Origin: an uncultured Phycisphaerales bacterium
Lineage (GTDB): Bacteria > Planctomycetota > Phycisphaerae > WQYP01
DNA length: 10,105 nucleotides
Direction of reading: 5' to 3'
NCBI GenBank assembly: GCA_937901265.1
Contig: CALCHA010000373.1
Span: 1 to 10,105 of the forward strand
Shown here: in pieces, positions 1 through 6,892 of the stretch
Layout of the letters: each line of letters starts with the position of its first letter
Position numbering within the stretch: the stretch's first letter is position 1
Translations under genes and position numbers: made by a program
The notes under the pieces: model-generated
The model's input: the letters and a program-made list of their open reading frames with translations, nothing else
The model's database searches: none
Told to the model about the DNA's origin: nothing

Positions 1-2657
1 GCGTCGTCGGCAATCTTGACGCCATTGTCATTGAGGCGCTGCTTCCAGACCTCTATCTGGCTTTTTCGGAAGGCGTCGTCACCGACGACATCCAGCTCGA
101 GCTTGACGACGCTGCCGGGGTGGTAGGCAAAGAGCGTGGCGGGGTCGATTTTCGCAGCGGCCGCAACCGCGGGAGGATCCGGGATCTGCAGGTTGTAAAC
201 GTGCCAACCGGAGGTCTGCCCGATGCTTCCCTGAGTGATGTAGAAGAGGCGGTCATAGGGATTGACGCTGCCGGTGTGAAGATCGGCGGGCCACGCAGCC
301 ATGCGGTTGGAATTCATGACGGTGCCCCCGCCGAGCAGGTAAAGGTAGAAAGGGGCCTTGTTGGCCAGACTGAAGAGGTGGCCATCGGGGAAGAGCAGGT
401 CGTCGCCAGTGAGCAGCAGGGGCCCGTCGATCGTGGGGGTGCTGACGGGCGCCGGGAAGTCCGCGAGCGACTGGCCGTTGTGGAGATCGAACGCACGAAT
501 CTGGGCAAACGAATCATGCGGTATGACCGCCGCGAGCCGCCCGCCGTCGGGGGAAAAAACCAGGGAGGCGCCGACGCCGGATTCCTTGAGCGGCAAGGCG
601 TTGGCCATGCCTCCGCTCAGCGTGTCAATGAAACGGATGGCGTTGCTGGTGGCGACGGCGATCGTCTTGCGGTCGGGCGAGAGCGCGGGCATCGAGCGAT
701 GATAGGTGACATTTCCCCACGGGTCGCGCGTGGTGTCCACGGGAAGGGTGGTGTGCCACACGACGGAGGCGGACGCGAGGTCGATCAGATCCAACTCGCT
801 GCCGCCGCTGAGCGCGAGAACGTGCGTGTCGTCGATGCAGGCCGCCCAGATGACCTGGTGCGGGTCGGTGAACGTCTTGAGATCCTTCTTGAGGGCGGAG
901 GCCGCATTGCCAAAGGGCTGGGCGGCAAATCGGAAGGCGAACTTGCCCTTCTCCTCGGTCCAGACATCGAGACGGTCAATGCCGGCACCACCTTGGAATG
1001 CGACCGTTTTTCCGGAGGGCGAGACATCCAGCACGCGCAACAGCGGGGAGACTTCGAAGGTACTCGCCGCGCTGGAAGCCGTCAGGTCGTAGCGATCGAT
1101 GTAGGTGTGGGAACGCGCGAAGGGCGACTGCGCGAAGGCGTCATTGCGGTTGCGGTCGTGCGTGAAGATGGCTCGTTCGACAAAAAAGGCGTGGGATTCA
1201 GCCCCGGAGAAAAGAAGCGCTGTGGGGGCTTCGGCCACCTGGAAGGGCAGGGGGGCGTCGGTCTTCTTCAGGTTCGTGGAGGTGGTCGTCACGTGCGCTT
1301 GCGCCGTGGCCGAGAGACGGAACAGGCCGGGAACGAGTGCGCCGTTGAGATCGACCTCGCGCGTGGCACGGCGGACCAGCGGCGTCGTTGGCGCAAGGAC
1401 CGCATCTTCGGCATGGCCACCCTCGGCGAGCACTGTGGCCGCTCGCTCCACGGTCTGGCGGTCGATGGTGACTGCATCCAGCGCGACCCCCGTGGGAGCG
1501 TCATGCATCACGGCGAGGTGATCGTCATCGATCCATCGCGAACCGTAAATAAGGTCCGTAAGGGGGGAAACATAAACCTGGTGCAGGCTCGCGACATCGA
1601 AGGCGCGATTGTGGAGGAGCAGGGCTTTTCCATCCGGGCGAAATTGGAGGCAGAGGCGGTCGATCCCTATTCGTCCATCATATTGCGGAACCTCGGCCTG
1701 CCGAATGACCTCGCCGGTTTCGGCTTGGTGCAGGGAGAGAGTGAGCTTCGAGGGAACGTTGTGGTAAATTGCGAATTGACGGCCGTCGGACGAAAAGGCG
1801 ATCACGGCATCCCCTGTCCCTCCAAGGAAACCGGCGGGTTGTCCGGTTTTGAGGTTGAAAGCAAAGACGCCGCCATGGTTGAAGGCCTGAATGGCCATGA
1901 GGAGGTAGTTGCCGCCGGGGCTGAAGGCCACGGAGTAGGGCTTGGCGGGGACGGGAAAGCGGAGGAGTTCCTTGCCGCTCACGGGGTCGACGAGCCTTGC
2001 GGTGACCGTGTGGTCAGGGGCACTGTTAACGACCAGGAGTTGATTGGTGGGGGAGAAGGCGACCACCTGCGTCCGCACCTCGGCCATGGCGGCCAAGCGG
2101 ACCTGCTGTTGCTCCTGGATGGCTCGGGCCCTGGCGTTATTGGCAGCCATGCGTTCAGCGACGGTACTTCCGCGTCCCAGAGGCGCTGCGGGTGCTGGGG
2201 CGGTCGCCGGCGGTACGACTTCAATGGGCGGAATCGTCACCAGTTTTCTTCCCGTGCGGAGGGACCACACTTCCGATTCGCCGCTCAACCCGCCGGCGAC
2301 GAACTGGCCGTCATCGGAGATGACCGGATCCGTCAGCGGGAACCCTCCGCGGACCTGGCGGGTGATTTTCCCATTGTTGACATCCCATATCTGCCATCCA
2401 TCAAAGCTCGTTGAGAGGATGAACTGGCCAACGGGGTCGCCTTTGGCCGTCCGCACGTCGCTCACCTGGAGTTTCGCCGAATAGGGGGTGGTGAATTTGC
2501 TGCCCGCGGCAGGCCGTGAGGATGCGGTCGGGGCGGGGTCGGGAAGAACGCTCCAGTCCTGCGGGCCGACGGCATTCCCGAAAAGATTGGGCGGGCTGTC
2601 CGCACCAAGACAGCAGGCCAGAATAAGCAGGCCCGGAACGAGCGCGCGATACGGCAT
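1..2657 (-). CDS. Large exported beta-propeller (WD40/TolB-like) protein, C-terminus beyond the left edge
   Basis: Reading the minus strand by hand from the ATG at 2657 gives one open frame of 885 codons with no stop, so the gene continues past the left edge. Residues 1-20 look like a signal peptide: an N-terminal Arg, a hydrophobic core, then LILAC with Cys15 as a possible lipidation site. Signal peptidase I cleavage just after Gly18-Ala19 is the alternative. The body has repeated propeller-blade signatures: a WDV..GK motif near 91, VWSLRTG near 130, AFSPGGN near 244, AFSSDGR near 287, and later LSPDRK and VFSPDGG. Between early blades lies a Pro/Ala-rich linker (about 143-160) followed by an Ala/Gln/Arg-rich helical stretch (about 165-195). 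The ATG has GGGAGAAG a few bases upstream. A scaffold or binding role at the cell envelope is an inference from the fold. I recognise no catalytic domain, and the exact function is unknown. Confidence 0.82.
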   Translation of the reverse strand, partial: MPYRALVPGLLILACCLGADSPPNLFGNAVGPQDWSVLPDPAPTASSRPAAGSKFTTPYSAKLQVSDVRTAKGDPVGQFILSTSFDGWQIWDVNNGKITRQVRGGFPLTDPVISDDGQFVAGGLSGESEVWSLRTGRKLVTIPPIEVVPPATAPAPAAPLGRGSTVAERMAANNARARAIQEQQQVRLAAMAEVRTQVVAFSPTNQLLVVNSAPDHTVTARLVDPVSGKELLRFPVPAKPYSVAFSPGGNYLLMAIQAFNHGGVFAFNLKTGQPAGFLGGTGDAVIAFSSDGRQFAIYHNVPSKLTLSLHQAETGEVIRQAEVPQYDGRIGIDRLCLQFRPDGKALLLHNRAFDVASLHQVYVSPLTDLIYGSRWIDDDHLAVMHDAPTGVALDAVTIDRQTVERAATVLAEGGHAEDAVLAPTTPLVRRATREVDLNGALVPGLFRLSATAQAHVTTTSTNLKKTDAPLPFQVAEAPTALLFSGAESHAFFVERAIFTHDRNRNDAFAQSPFARSHTYIDRYDLTASSAASTFEVSPLLRVLDVSPSGKTVAFQGGAGIDRLDVWTEEKGKFAFRFAAQPFGNAASALKKDLKTFTDPHQVIWAACIDDTHVLALSGGSELDLIDLASASVVWHTTLPVDTTRDPWGNVTYHRSMPALSPDRKTIAVATSNAIRFIDTLSGGMANALPLKESGVGASLVFSPDGGRLAAVIPHDSFAQIRAFDLHNGQSLADFPAPVSTPTIDGPLLLTGDDLLFPDGHLFSLANKAPFYLYLLGGGTVMNSNRMAAWPADLHTGSVNPYDRLFYITQGSIGQTSGWHVYNLQIPDPPAVAAAAKIDPATLFAYHPGSVVKLELDVVGDDAFRKSQIEVWKQRLNDNGVKIADD

Positions 2658-2667
2658 CAAAACTTCT

Positions 2668-2691
2668 CCCCACAAGGACATGGATGTGGGG
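2668..2691 (-). promoter_or_regulatory. 7-bp inverted repeat over the leader and Shine-Dalgarno of the propeller gene
   Basis: Read on the minus strand, CCCCACA (2691-2685) pairs perfectly with TGTGGGG (2674-2668) across a 10-base loop. The 3' arm runs directly into the ribosome binding site GGGGAGAAG before the ATG at 2657. As RNA, this hairpin would occlude part of the Shine-Dalgarno. If transcription starts where the nearby promoter predicts (about 2688), part of the 5' arm is not transcribed. In that case the repeat is better read as a DNA operator around +1. The symmetry is visible; either role is inference. Confidence 0.4.
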
Positions 2692-2694
2692 CCG

Positions 2695-2724
2695 ATTGTG
2701 CCGCGCGGCGGAGAAAATTGTCAA
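2695..2724 (-). promoter_or_regulatory. Sigma-70-type promoter of the propeller gene
   Basis: On the minus strand a perfect -35 hexamer TTGACA (2724-2719) is followed by an 18-bp spacer and a -10-like CACAAT (2700-2695). The predicted start is about 2688, giving a leader of roughly 30 bases before the ATG at 2657. It lies in the 81-bp gap after the PF04120 gene, so the propeller gene can be transcribed independently of its upstream neighbour. Confidence 0.55.
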
Positions 2725-2738
2725 GTCAGGCGACGGCG

Positions 2739-3197
2739 TCAGACATCGAGAAGGCGTTTGTGTTCTTCCGATTCGACGCGGCGCAGCTGATTTTCCGTAA
2801 GATTTCGCACGTCGGCCCCCGCGCGTTGGCGAATTTTTTCAAATTCCTTTTTCAGTTCGGCAAGTTCCTCGTCGGAGCAATTCTCCAGCTCGACGAGCCG
2901 ATTGCGCGCACCCTTCATGCAGCGGATAAGTTCATCAAGTTTGAGCTGAATCGCTTTGCCGTCACGGTTCTGCGTGTTCTGGATGAGGAATACCATGAGG
3001 AATGTGATGATGGTGGTGCTGGTATTGATGATCAACTGCCACGTGTCGGAGTAGCCGTAGATCGGTCCACAGACCGCCCACACAACAATGAGGAGCAGCG
3101 CGATCACGAACGCCCAGGGCGAGGCGACCGCCGTCGCCGTCCAGGCGGCGAAGCGTCGGAAAATATTGCGTATGCCCGGCGAGGGTGCGTGCGTCAT
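2739..3197 (-). CDS. Low-affinity iron permease family (PF04120) small membrane protein
   Basis: A 152-residue protein with two transmembrane helices (about 28-45 and 53-73) and a charged, coiled-coil-prone cytosolic tail (about 80-150). The family signature is clear: a GPIYGYSDTWQLIINT block at 44-59, then TTIITFLMVFLIQNTQNRD at 61-79 and LKLDELIR at 86-92. The name comes from the yeast Fet4 relation. Transport by the short bacterial members, which have only two helices, has not been established, so iron uptake should not be assumed. The ATG at 3197 has a modest GGGGAT ribosome binding site about 5 bases upstream. The gene sits between arfB and the propeller gene on the same strand, with gaps of 137 and 81 bp. 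I found no convincing promoter or terminator of its own. Confidence 0.85.
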   Translation of the reverse strand: MTHAPSPGIRNIFRRFAAWTATAVASPWAFVIALLLIVVWAVCGPIYGYSDTWQLIINTSTTIITFLMVFLIQNTQNRDGKAIQLKLDELIRCMKGARNRLVELENCSDEELAELKKEFEKIRQRAGADVRNLTENQLRRVESEEHKRLLDV

Positions 3198-3334
3198 GAT
3201 CGATCCCCGGAAAAACCATGGCCGCAGAGAATGAATGGCGTGCAGAGGCGGTTTGCCACGGGCGGCCAGTCAATGCTCTTGATGAGCAAAAACCGGGCCT
3301 CAACAGCTTTGCGCTCCCCGCCCTGCTGCTGGGT

Positions 3335-3781
3335 TCAGCTTTCCCGCCAGTCTCGACCGCGCTTTTTCTCGCTGTTCCGCCGCTTCGTCTCCACCCGCCG
3401 GGCTTTCGCCGCCCGGCTGACTTTGACCTTTTTACGAATTTTTGGCTCCACCTGCGCCTTTTCGATGAGCGCCCGCAACTTCGCCAGGCAGGCCCGGCGG
3501 TTCGCTTCCTGCGTGCGCTCGGTGTCCGCGGTGATCAGGATGTCGCCATCGGGCAGCAGCTTGCGCCCCGCGATCGTGCGAAGGCGGCCCAGGGCGCGCT
3601 CCGACAAGCCATGGAGCGCCAGGAGGGCCACGCGCAGTTCGGTCTTCGTGTTGACCTTGTTGACGTTCTGGCCGCCAGGGCCCGAGGAGCGTGAGAAACC
3701 GAAGCGCAGCTGCTCACGGTCGGTCCAGACGCGGGGAGCCAGTTCTACGCCGGGGAGGAAGGAGGGGGCAGAGCTTTGCAT
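3335..3781 (-). CDS. arfB: Alternative ribosome-rescue factor / peptidyl-tRNA hydrolase ArfB (YaeJ)
   Basis: A 148-residue class I release-factor-like protein. Members bind ribosomes stalled on non-stop mRNA and hydrolyse the peptidyl-tRNA. The catalytic GGQ motif lies at 36-38 within SSGPGGQNVNKVNT, and the domain lacks the codon-recognition part of RF1/RF2. The C-terminal tail (about 114-144) is strongly basic and Lys/Arg-rich. In E. coli ArfB this tail enters the empty mRNA channel. Length fits the family (about 140). The start at 3781 is the only sensible in-frame ATG ahead of the GGQ domain. It has no visible Shine-Dalgarno but has TACAAT 6 bases upstream, so the mRNA may be leaderless. 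It is divergent from the antiporter gene. Confidence 0.93.
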   Translation of the reverse strand: MQSSAPSFLPGVELAPRVWTDREQLRFGFSRSSGPGGQNVNKVNTKTELRVALLALHGLSERALGRLRTIAGRKLLPDGDILITADTERTQEANRRACLAKLRALIEKAQVEPKIRKKVKVSRAAKARRVETKRRNSEKKRGRDWRES

Positions 3782-3787
3782 TGATTT

Positions 3788-3793
3788 ATTGTA
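3788..3793 (-). promoter_or_regulatory. -10 element of arfB, possible leaderless start
   Basis: TACAAT on the minus strand lies 6 bases before the arfB ATG. Transcription would therefore start at or next to the ATG. No good -35 is visible at 17-19 bp spacing, and there is no Shine-Dalgarno, which fits a leaderless message but keeps confidence low. Confidence 0.35.
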
Positions 3794-3808
3794 ACCGAGG
3801 GGGAGGGA

Positions 3809-3837
3809 TTGTGAGGAATGCGATTTTCCTCTATTTT
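3809..3837 (+). promoter_or_regulatory. Candidate promoter of the antiporter gene
   Basis: TTGTGA (3809-3814), a 17-bp spacer and TATTTT (3832-3837) match the sigma-70 consensus at 4 of 6 positions each. The predicted start is near 3844, leaving a leader of about 84 bases before the TTG start at 3928. The spacing is ideal but the hexamers are only moderate. Confidence 0.35.
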
Positions 3838-3914
3838 TGATGGGCCGACTGGAGCACCGTCGAGTCTCGCAACAACCCCCAGACCACGGGGCGACCGCCG
3901 GGTTGCGCCGCTCC

Positions 3915-3920
3915 AGGAGG
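3915..3920 (+). promoter_or_regulatory. Perfect Shine-Dalgarno that fixes the TTG start of the antiporter
   Basis: AGGAGG is followed by 7 bases and then TTG at 3928. The first in-frame ATG is over 80 codons inside, within the membrane domain, so this site decides the start. Confidence 0.75.
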
Positions 3921-3927
3921 CTTCCCT

Positions 3928-5625
3928 TTGACGCAGATACCCGCAGGCCCGGCCCCGCTTCTTCATTTGGGTCACCCCGAGTCGCACATTCCGCTTTTCG
4001 ATCCGCCGGATGTCGCCTCCAAGCCGGCGGGACCGCGCGGGATCGCCATCTTCATCCTTGCGGCGGTTTTCGCGGCATTCCTGGGCCTGTGGTTTGAAGC
4101 CGTCGGCGAAACGTCGCCGACGCCCCACGTGGCCCTGCCCTGGGTGATTCCCTTCCTGCTGCTCCTGGGCTCCATCGCCACCATGCCCTTCATAGCCAAG
4201 CACTTCTGGGAGAAGCATTACCATCACGTTGCCCTGGCTCTTGGGGGGCTGGTGGGGGGGTATTACCTGTTCGTTCTCGGCGCCAGCGGGGCCATGGCCA
4301 AAAGCTTCGGCGAGTACATCTCCTTCATTTTCCTGCTCGGTTCCCTGTACATCGTCTCGGGCGGCATCCTGATACGCGTGCGGCGGCAGGCCACGCCGAA
4401 GGTCAACACCGCGCTGCTGCTCACCGGCGCCATCATCGCGAATATCTTCGGAACCACCGGAGCCGCCATGCTCCTGATCCGCCCCTTCATGCGGATCAAC
4501 AAGGGCCACATTCGCCCCTACCATGTCATCTTTTTCATCTTCATTGTCGCCAATGTGGGAGGCTCGCTGACGCCCATTGGCGACCCTCCCCTGTTTCTGG
4601 GCTACCTCAAGGGAGTGCCCTTCTGGTGGGTGCTGGAACACTGCTGGCCGATGTGGCTGGTGGCGGTGGGGCTGCTGCTGGCGATGTTCTTTGTCATCGA
4701 CACGCGAGCGCACGGAAAGGAAGCCCGGGCGGAGCATGATCCGCACGACGCGGGGCCGGCGGTATCCGTGTTCGGGGTGTCGAACCTGTTGCTGGTCTTT
4801 GCGATCCTTGCGGGGATCCTGCTGCACGACCAGCTGGTTCACATCGTGCACGTGCCGTGGCGCGAGCTGATCATGACGGTGGCGGTGGCGATTTCGCTGG
4901 CGACGACGCCGCGGCGGATTCACGTGGAAAATGTCTTCAACTACGCACCGATCCGCGAAGTGGGTTTCCTGTTCGTGGGGATTTTCGCCACCATGGTTCC
5001 GGCGCTCAATTATCTGGCCAAACATGCGGAAGATCCCGGCCTGCGCGCTTACCTGCAGACGCCCGGACAGTTTTACTACAAGTCGGGAACGCTCTCATCA
5101 GTGCTGGACAACGCGCCCACTTACCTGACGTTTCTGGAAACAGAAATTGGGAAACTGGACCCCAACCTGCTGCAGACCGCGGTGGAAGTGGTAAAAAATC
5201 CTGAGAGCGCCGCCCCATCAGAGGCGGACTTCGCGCGGATGCGGGCGCGAAATCCCGACCGTTACGTGGACCCCCAGGCGTTTGAGGCGGACAGAAAAAC
5301 GCTTTCCGAGGCCATCCTTGCGCTGCAGGAATACCACGGCGAAAACGTGCGCACGGGCAAGCTTTCCAGCGACCAGGTGAAGGTGGGCTTCCTTCTGGGC
5401 GATCCGCAGTTGAATTGGTACATCGTGGCGATTTCGCTGGGGAGCGTGTTTTTTGGGGCGATGACCTACATCGGCAACGGACCGAACTTCATGGTGAAAT
5501 CGATCGCCGACAATGCCGGCATTAAGACGCCCTCGTTCTTCGGGTACATCCTGCGATTTTCGGCGCCCTGCCTGTTGCCGATCCTGATCCTCATCTGGGC
5601 CCTGTTTTTGATGGGCAAGGGGTAG
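3928..5625 (+). CDS. Sodium:proton antiporter / CitMHS_2-type ion transporter
   Basis: A 565-residue polytopic inner-membrane protein of the ion transporter superfamily that includes ArsB, NhaD and CitMHS. It best resembles the PF16980 (CitMHS_2) group annotated as sodium:proton antiporters. A soluble N-terminus (1-38) precedes the first helix (39-56). Signature blocks are GTTGAAMLLIRPF starting at 175, NVGGSLTPIGDPPLFLGYL starting at 209, SVLDNAPTYLTF ending at 402, and GAMTYIGNGPNFMVK near 510-523. The paired SLTPIGDPP and DNAPTYL segments correspond to the two pseudo-symmetric substrate-binding regions of the superfamily. A hydrophilic stretch of about 84 residues (403-486) separates DNAPTYLTF from the next helix. 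The start is TTG, set by an AGGAGG 7 bases upstream. The gene ends 30 bp from the cysK stop (convergent). The ion or substrate is not proven; Na+/H+ exchange is inferred from family annotation, and citrate or another carboxylate is possible. Confidence 0.88.
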   Translation: MTQIPAGPAPLLHLGHPESHIPLFDPPDVASKPAGPRGIAIFILAAVFAAFLGLWFEAVGETSPTPHVALPWVIPFLLLLGSIATMPFIAKHFWEKHYHHVALALGGLVGGYYLFVLGASGAMAKSFGEYISFIFLLGSLYIVSGGILIRVRRQATPKVNTALLLTGAIIANIFGTTGAAMLLIRPFMRINKGHIRPYHVIFFIFIVANVGGSLTPIGDPPLFLGYLKGVPFWWVLEHCWPMWLVAVGLLLAMFFVIDTRAHGKEARAEHDPHDAGPAVSVFGVSNLLLVFAILAGILLHDQLVHIVHVPWRELIMTVAVAISLATTPRRIHVENVFNYAPIREVGFLFVGIFATMVPALNYLAKHAEDPGLRAYLQTPGQFYYKSGTLSSVLDNAPTYLTFLETEIGKLDPNLLQTAVEVVKNPESAAPSEADFARMRARNPDRYVDPQAFEADRKTLSEAILALQEYHGENVRTGKLSSDQVKVGFLLGDPQLNWYIVAISLGSVFFGAMTYIGNGPNFMVKSIADNAGIKTPSFFGYILRFSAPCLLPILILIWALFLMGKG

Positions 5626-5655
5626 GCACCGGGGCGGCGGCCGTCTCGCCGATAC

Positions 5656-6606
5656 TTACTCGAGGCCTTCGTACATCGGCGTGGAGATGTAGCGTTCGCC
5701 GGTCGAGCACATGATGGTGACGATCGTCTTGCCCTTCATTTCCGGGCGCTGCGCCACCTGAAGGGCCGCCCACATGTTGGCCCCGGAAGAGATGCCGGCG
5801 AGGATCCCCTCCTCGGAAGCCAGGCGGCGGGCGAACGCGAAGGCGTCTTCGTTGGTGCAGGTGATCACTTCATCGACGATGCTGGTGTCGAGGTTCTTGG
5901 GAATGAAGCCCGCGCCGGCTCCTTGAATTTTGTGCGGGCCGGGCTTGAGAGGCTCGCCTTTTTTGAACTGGGTGATGACGGGCGAGGTGACCGGCTCAAC
6001 GGCGATGGCCTTGAACTGGGGGTTTCGCTTCTTGATGTAGTGCGCGACGCCGGTGATGGTGCCGCCGGTGCCGACCGCGGAGACAAGGGCATCCACTTTG
6101 CCGCCCGTATCGCGCCAGATTTCCTCGCCCGTGGTGGTTTCATGGATGGAGGGGTTGGCGGGGTTCTCGAATTGTGATGCGATCACCGAGTTGGGGGTTT
6201 GCTCATGCAGTTCGTTGCACTTGCGCATCGCCCCGGGCATGCCTTCCGAGCCGGGCGTGAGGACCAGATTGGCTCCGAGAATTCGCAACAGGCGGCGGCG
6301 TTCAATGGACATCGTCTCGGGCATGGTGAGGGTCAGCTTGTAGCCCTTGGCGGCGCAGACAAACGCCAGCGCGATGCCCGTGTTGCCCGAGGTCGCTTCA
6401 AAGACGTGGGTGCCCGCGTTGATCTTGCCTGCCTTTTCGCCGGCCTCGATCATGGCCACGCCGATGCGGTCCTTCACCGACCCCAGCGGATTAAAATATT
6501 CACACTTTGCCAGCACCGTCGCCCCGCCCGCCGGCACGATGCGGTTGATCTTGACGAGTGGCGTGTTGCCCATGGTTTTGGTGATGTCTGAATAAATGCC
6601 CGACAT
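5656..6606 (-). CDS. cysK: Cysteine synthase A (O-acetylserine sulfhydrylase)
   Basis: A 316-residue PLP enzyme that makes cysteine from O-acetylserine and sulfide in the cytosol. The PLP-binding lysine is Lys45 in NPLGSVKDR. The substrate loop TSGNTG is at 72-77, the PLP phosphate loop GTGGT at 179-183, GISSGAN at 271-277, and the C-terminal STGERYIST at 301-309. Length matches the family, with a short C-terminal tail that stops soon after this motif. The ATG at 6606 has GAGGAG 6 bases upstream and a promoter candidate further up. The gene is convergent with the antiporter and divergent from the 207-residue gene, so it is probably monocistronic. A cystathionine beta-synthase-like role is less likely, because there is no CBS pair or N-terminal heme region. 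No cysE is in the window. Confidence 0.95.
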   Translation of the reverse strand: MSGIYSDITKTMGNTPLVKINRIVPAGGATVLAKCEYFNPLGSVKDRIGVAMIEAGEKAGKINAGTHVFEATSGNTGIALAFVCAAKGYKLTLTMPETMSIERRRLLRILGANLVLTPGSEGMPGAMRKCNELHEQTPNSVIASQFENPANPSIHETTTGEEIWRDTGGKVDALVSAVGTGGTITGVAHYIKKRNPQFKAIAVEPVTSPVITQFKKGEPLKPGPHKIQGAGAGFIPKNLDTSIVDEVITCTNEDAFAFARRLASEEGILAGISSGANMWAALQVAQRPEMKGKTIVTIMCSTGERYISTPMYEGLE

Positions 6607-6612
6607 GACGTG

Positions 6613-6618
6613 CTCCTC
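6613..6618 (-). promoter_or_regulatory. Ribosome binding site of cysK
   Basis: GAGGAG on the minus strand lies 6 bases before the ATG at 6606 and supports that start. Confidence 0.65.
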
Positions 6619-6653
6619 GCCCAGAATTCGTGAAAGTGACTTGATGAACGTCG

Positions 6654-6682
6654 ATGCTAAAACGGCCGACGTGCGGCGTCAA
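6654..6682 (-). promoter_or_regulatory. Sigma-70-type promoter of cysK
   Basis: On the minus strand TTGACG (6682-6677), exactly 17 bp, then TAGCAT (6659-6654). The -35 matches 5 of 6 positions and the -10 matches 4 of 6. The predicted start is near 6647, giving a leader of about 40 bases that contains the GAGGAG site. I see no T-box or other riboswitch structure in this short leader. Confidence 0.5.
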
Positions 6683-6756
6683 ACGGCACGCGACGGGGCG
6701 GAGGAAATTGGGGGGTGGCGACCCGATGACACGAACTTGCGGGATTCGCCGCCGCG

Positions 6757-6766
6757 TGGCGCGCCA
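6757..6766. repeat. Perfect 10-bp palindrome in the cysK / 207-residue-protein intergenic region
   Basis: TGGCGCGCCA is self-complementary and sits 7 bp upstream of the TATAAT at 6774, inside the spacer of that promoter. An operator role is possible. Palindromes of this length are expected by chance in GC-rich DNA, so the evidence is only positional. Confidence 0.3.
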
Positions 6767-6770
6767 GCTG

Positions 6771-6779
6771 TGCTATAAT
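6771..6779 (+). promoter_or_regulatory. Extended -10 promoter of the 207-residue protein gene
   Basis: TGCTATAAT contains a perfect TATAAT preceded by the TGn extension, which typically compensates for a weak -35. No -35 match exists at 17 bp spacing. The predicted start is around 6786, giving a leader of about 107 bases to the ATG at 6893. Confidence 0.55.
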
Positions 6780-6892
6780 ACCCATTGCCATTTCTGATGG
6801 CCTGCATTCCGCGGGCTGTTCCTTCGCCTCCTGCGATCGTTTGGCAAAGAGTGTGTCGCCGGCACGATCCGTCGAAATCCGCGAGGCCCCCT

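Noticed and set aside
120..2414. A 764-codon plus-strand open frame opposite the propeller gene
   Set aside because: The minus-strand frame has a signal peptide, ribosome binding site, promoter and propeller repeats. The plus-strand translation is a low-complexity Gly/Arg/Val-rich shadow, typical of GC-rich antisense frames.
3274..3288. Small hairpin TGCTC-TTGAT-GAGCA between arfB and the PF04120 gene as a terminator
   Set aside because: The stem is only 5 bp. On the minus strand, the direction of both genes, the T-run precedes the stem rather than following it.
2718..3794. A 358-codon plus-strand open frame across the PF04120 gene and arfB
   Set aside because: It crosses two recognisable minus-strand genes and their intergenic gap, and its own translation matches no family.
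3745..5025. A 426-codon minus-strand open frame opposite the antiporter
   Set aside because: The translation is rich in His, Arg, Gln and Asp with no domain. It mirrors the hydrophobic codons of the clear membrane protein on the plus strand.
5626..5655. Bidirectional terminator between the antiporter and cysK
   Set aside because: Only a 4-bp GGCG/CGCC stem can be drawn and there is no T-run on either strand.
6785..6892. N-terminal extension of the 207-residue protein from TTG 6785 or ATG 6797
   Set aside because: The TTG falls at or before the predicted transcription start and neither codon has a good ribosome binding site. The added residues look like translated leader.
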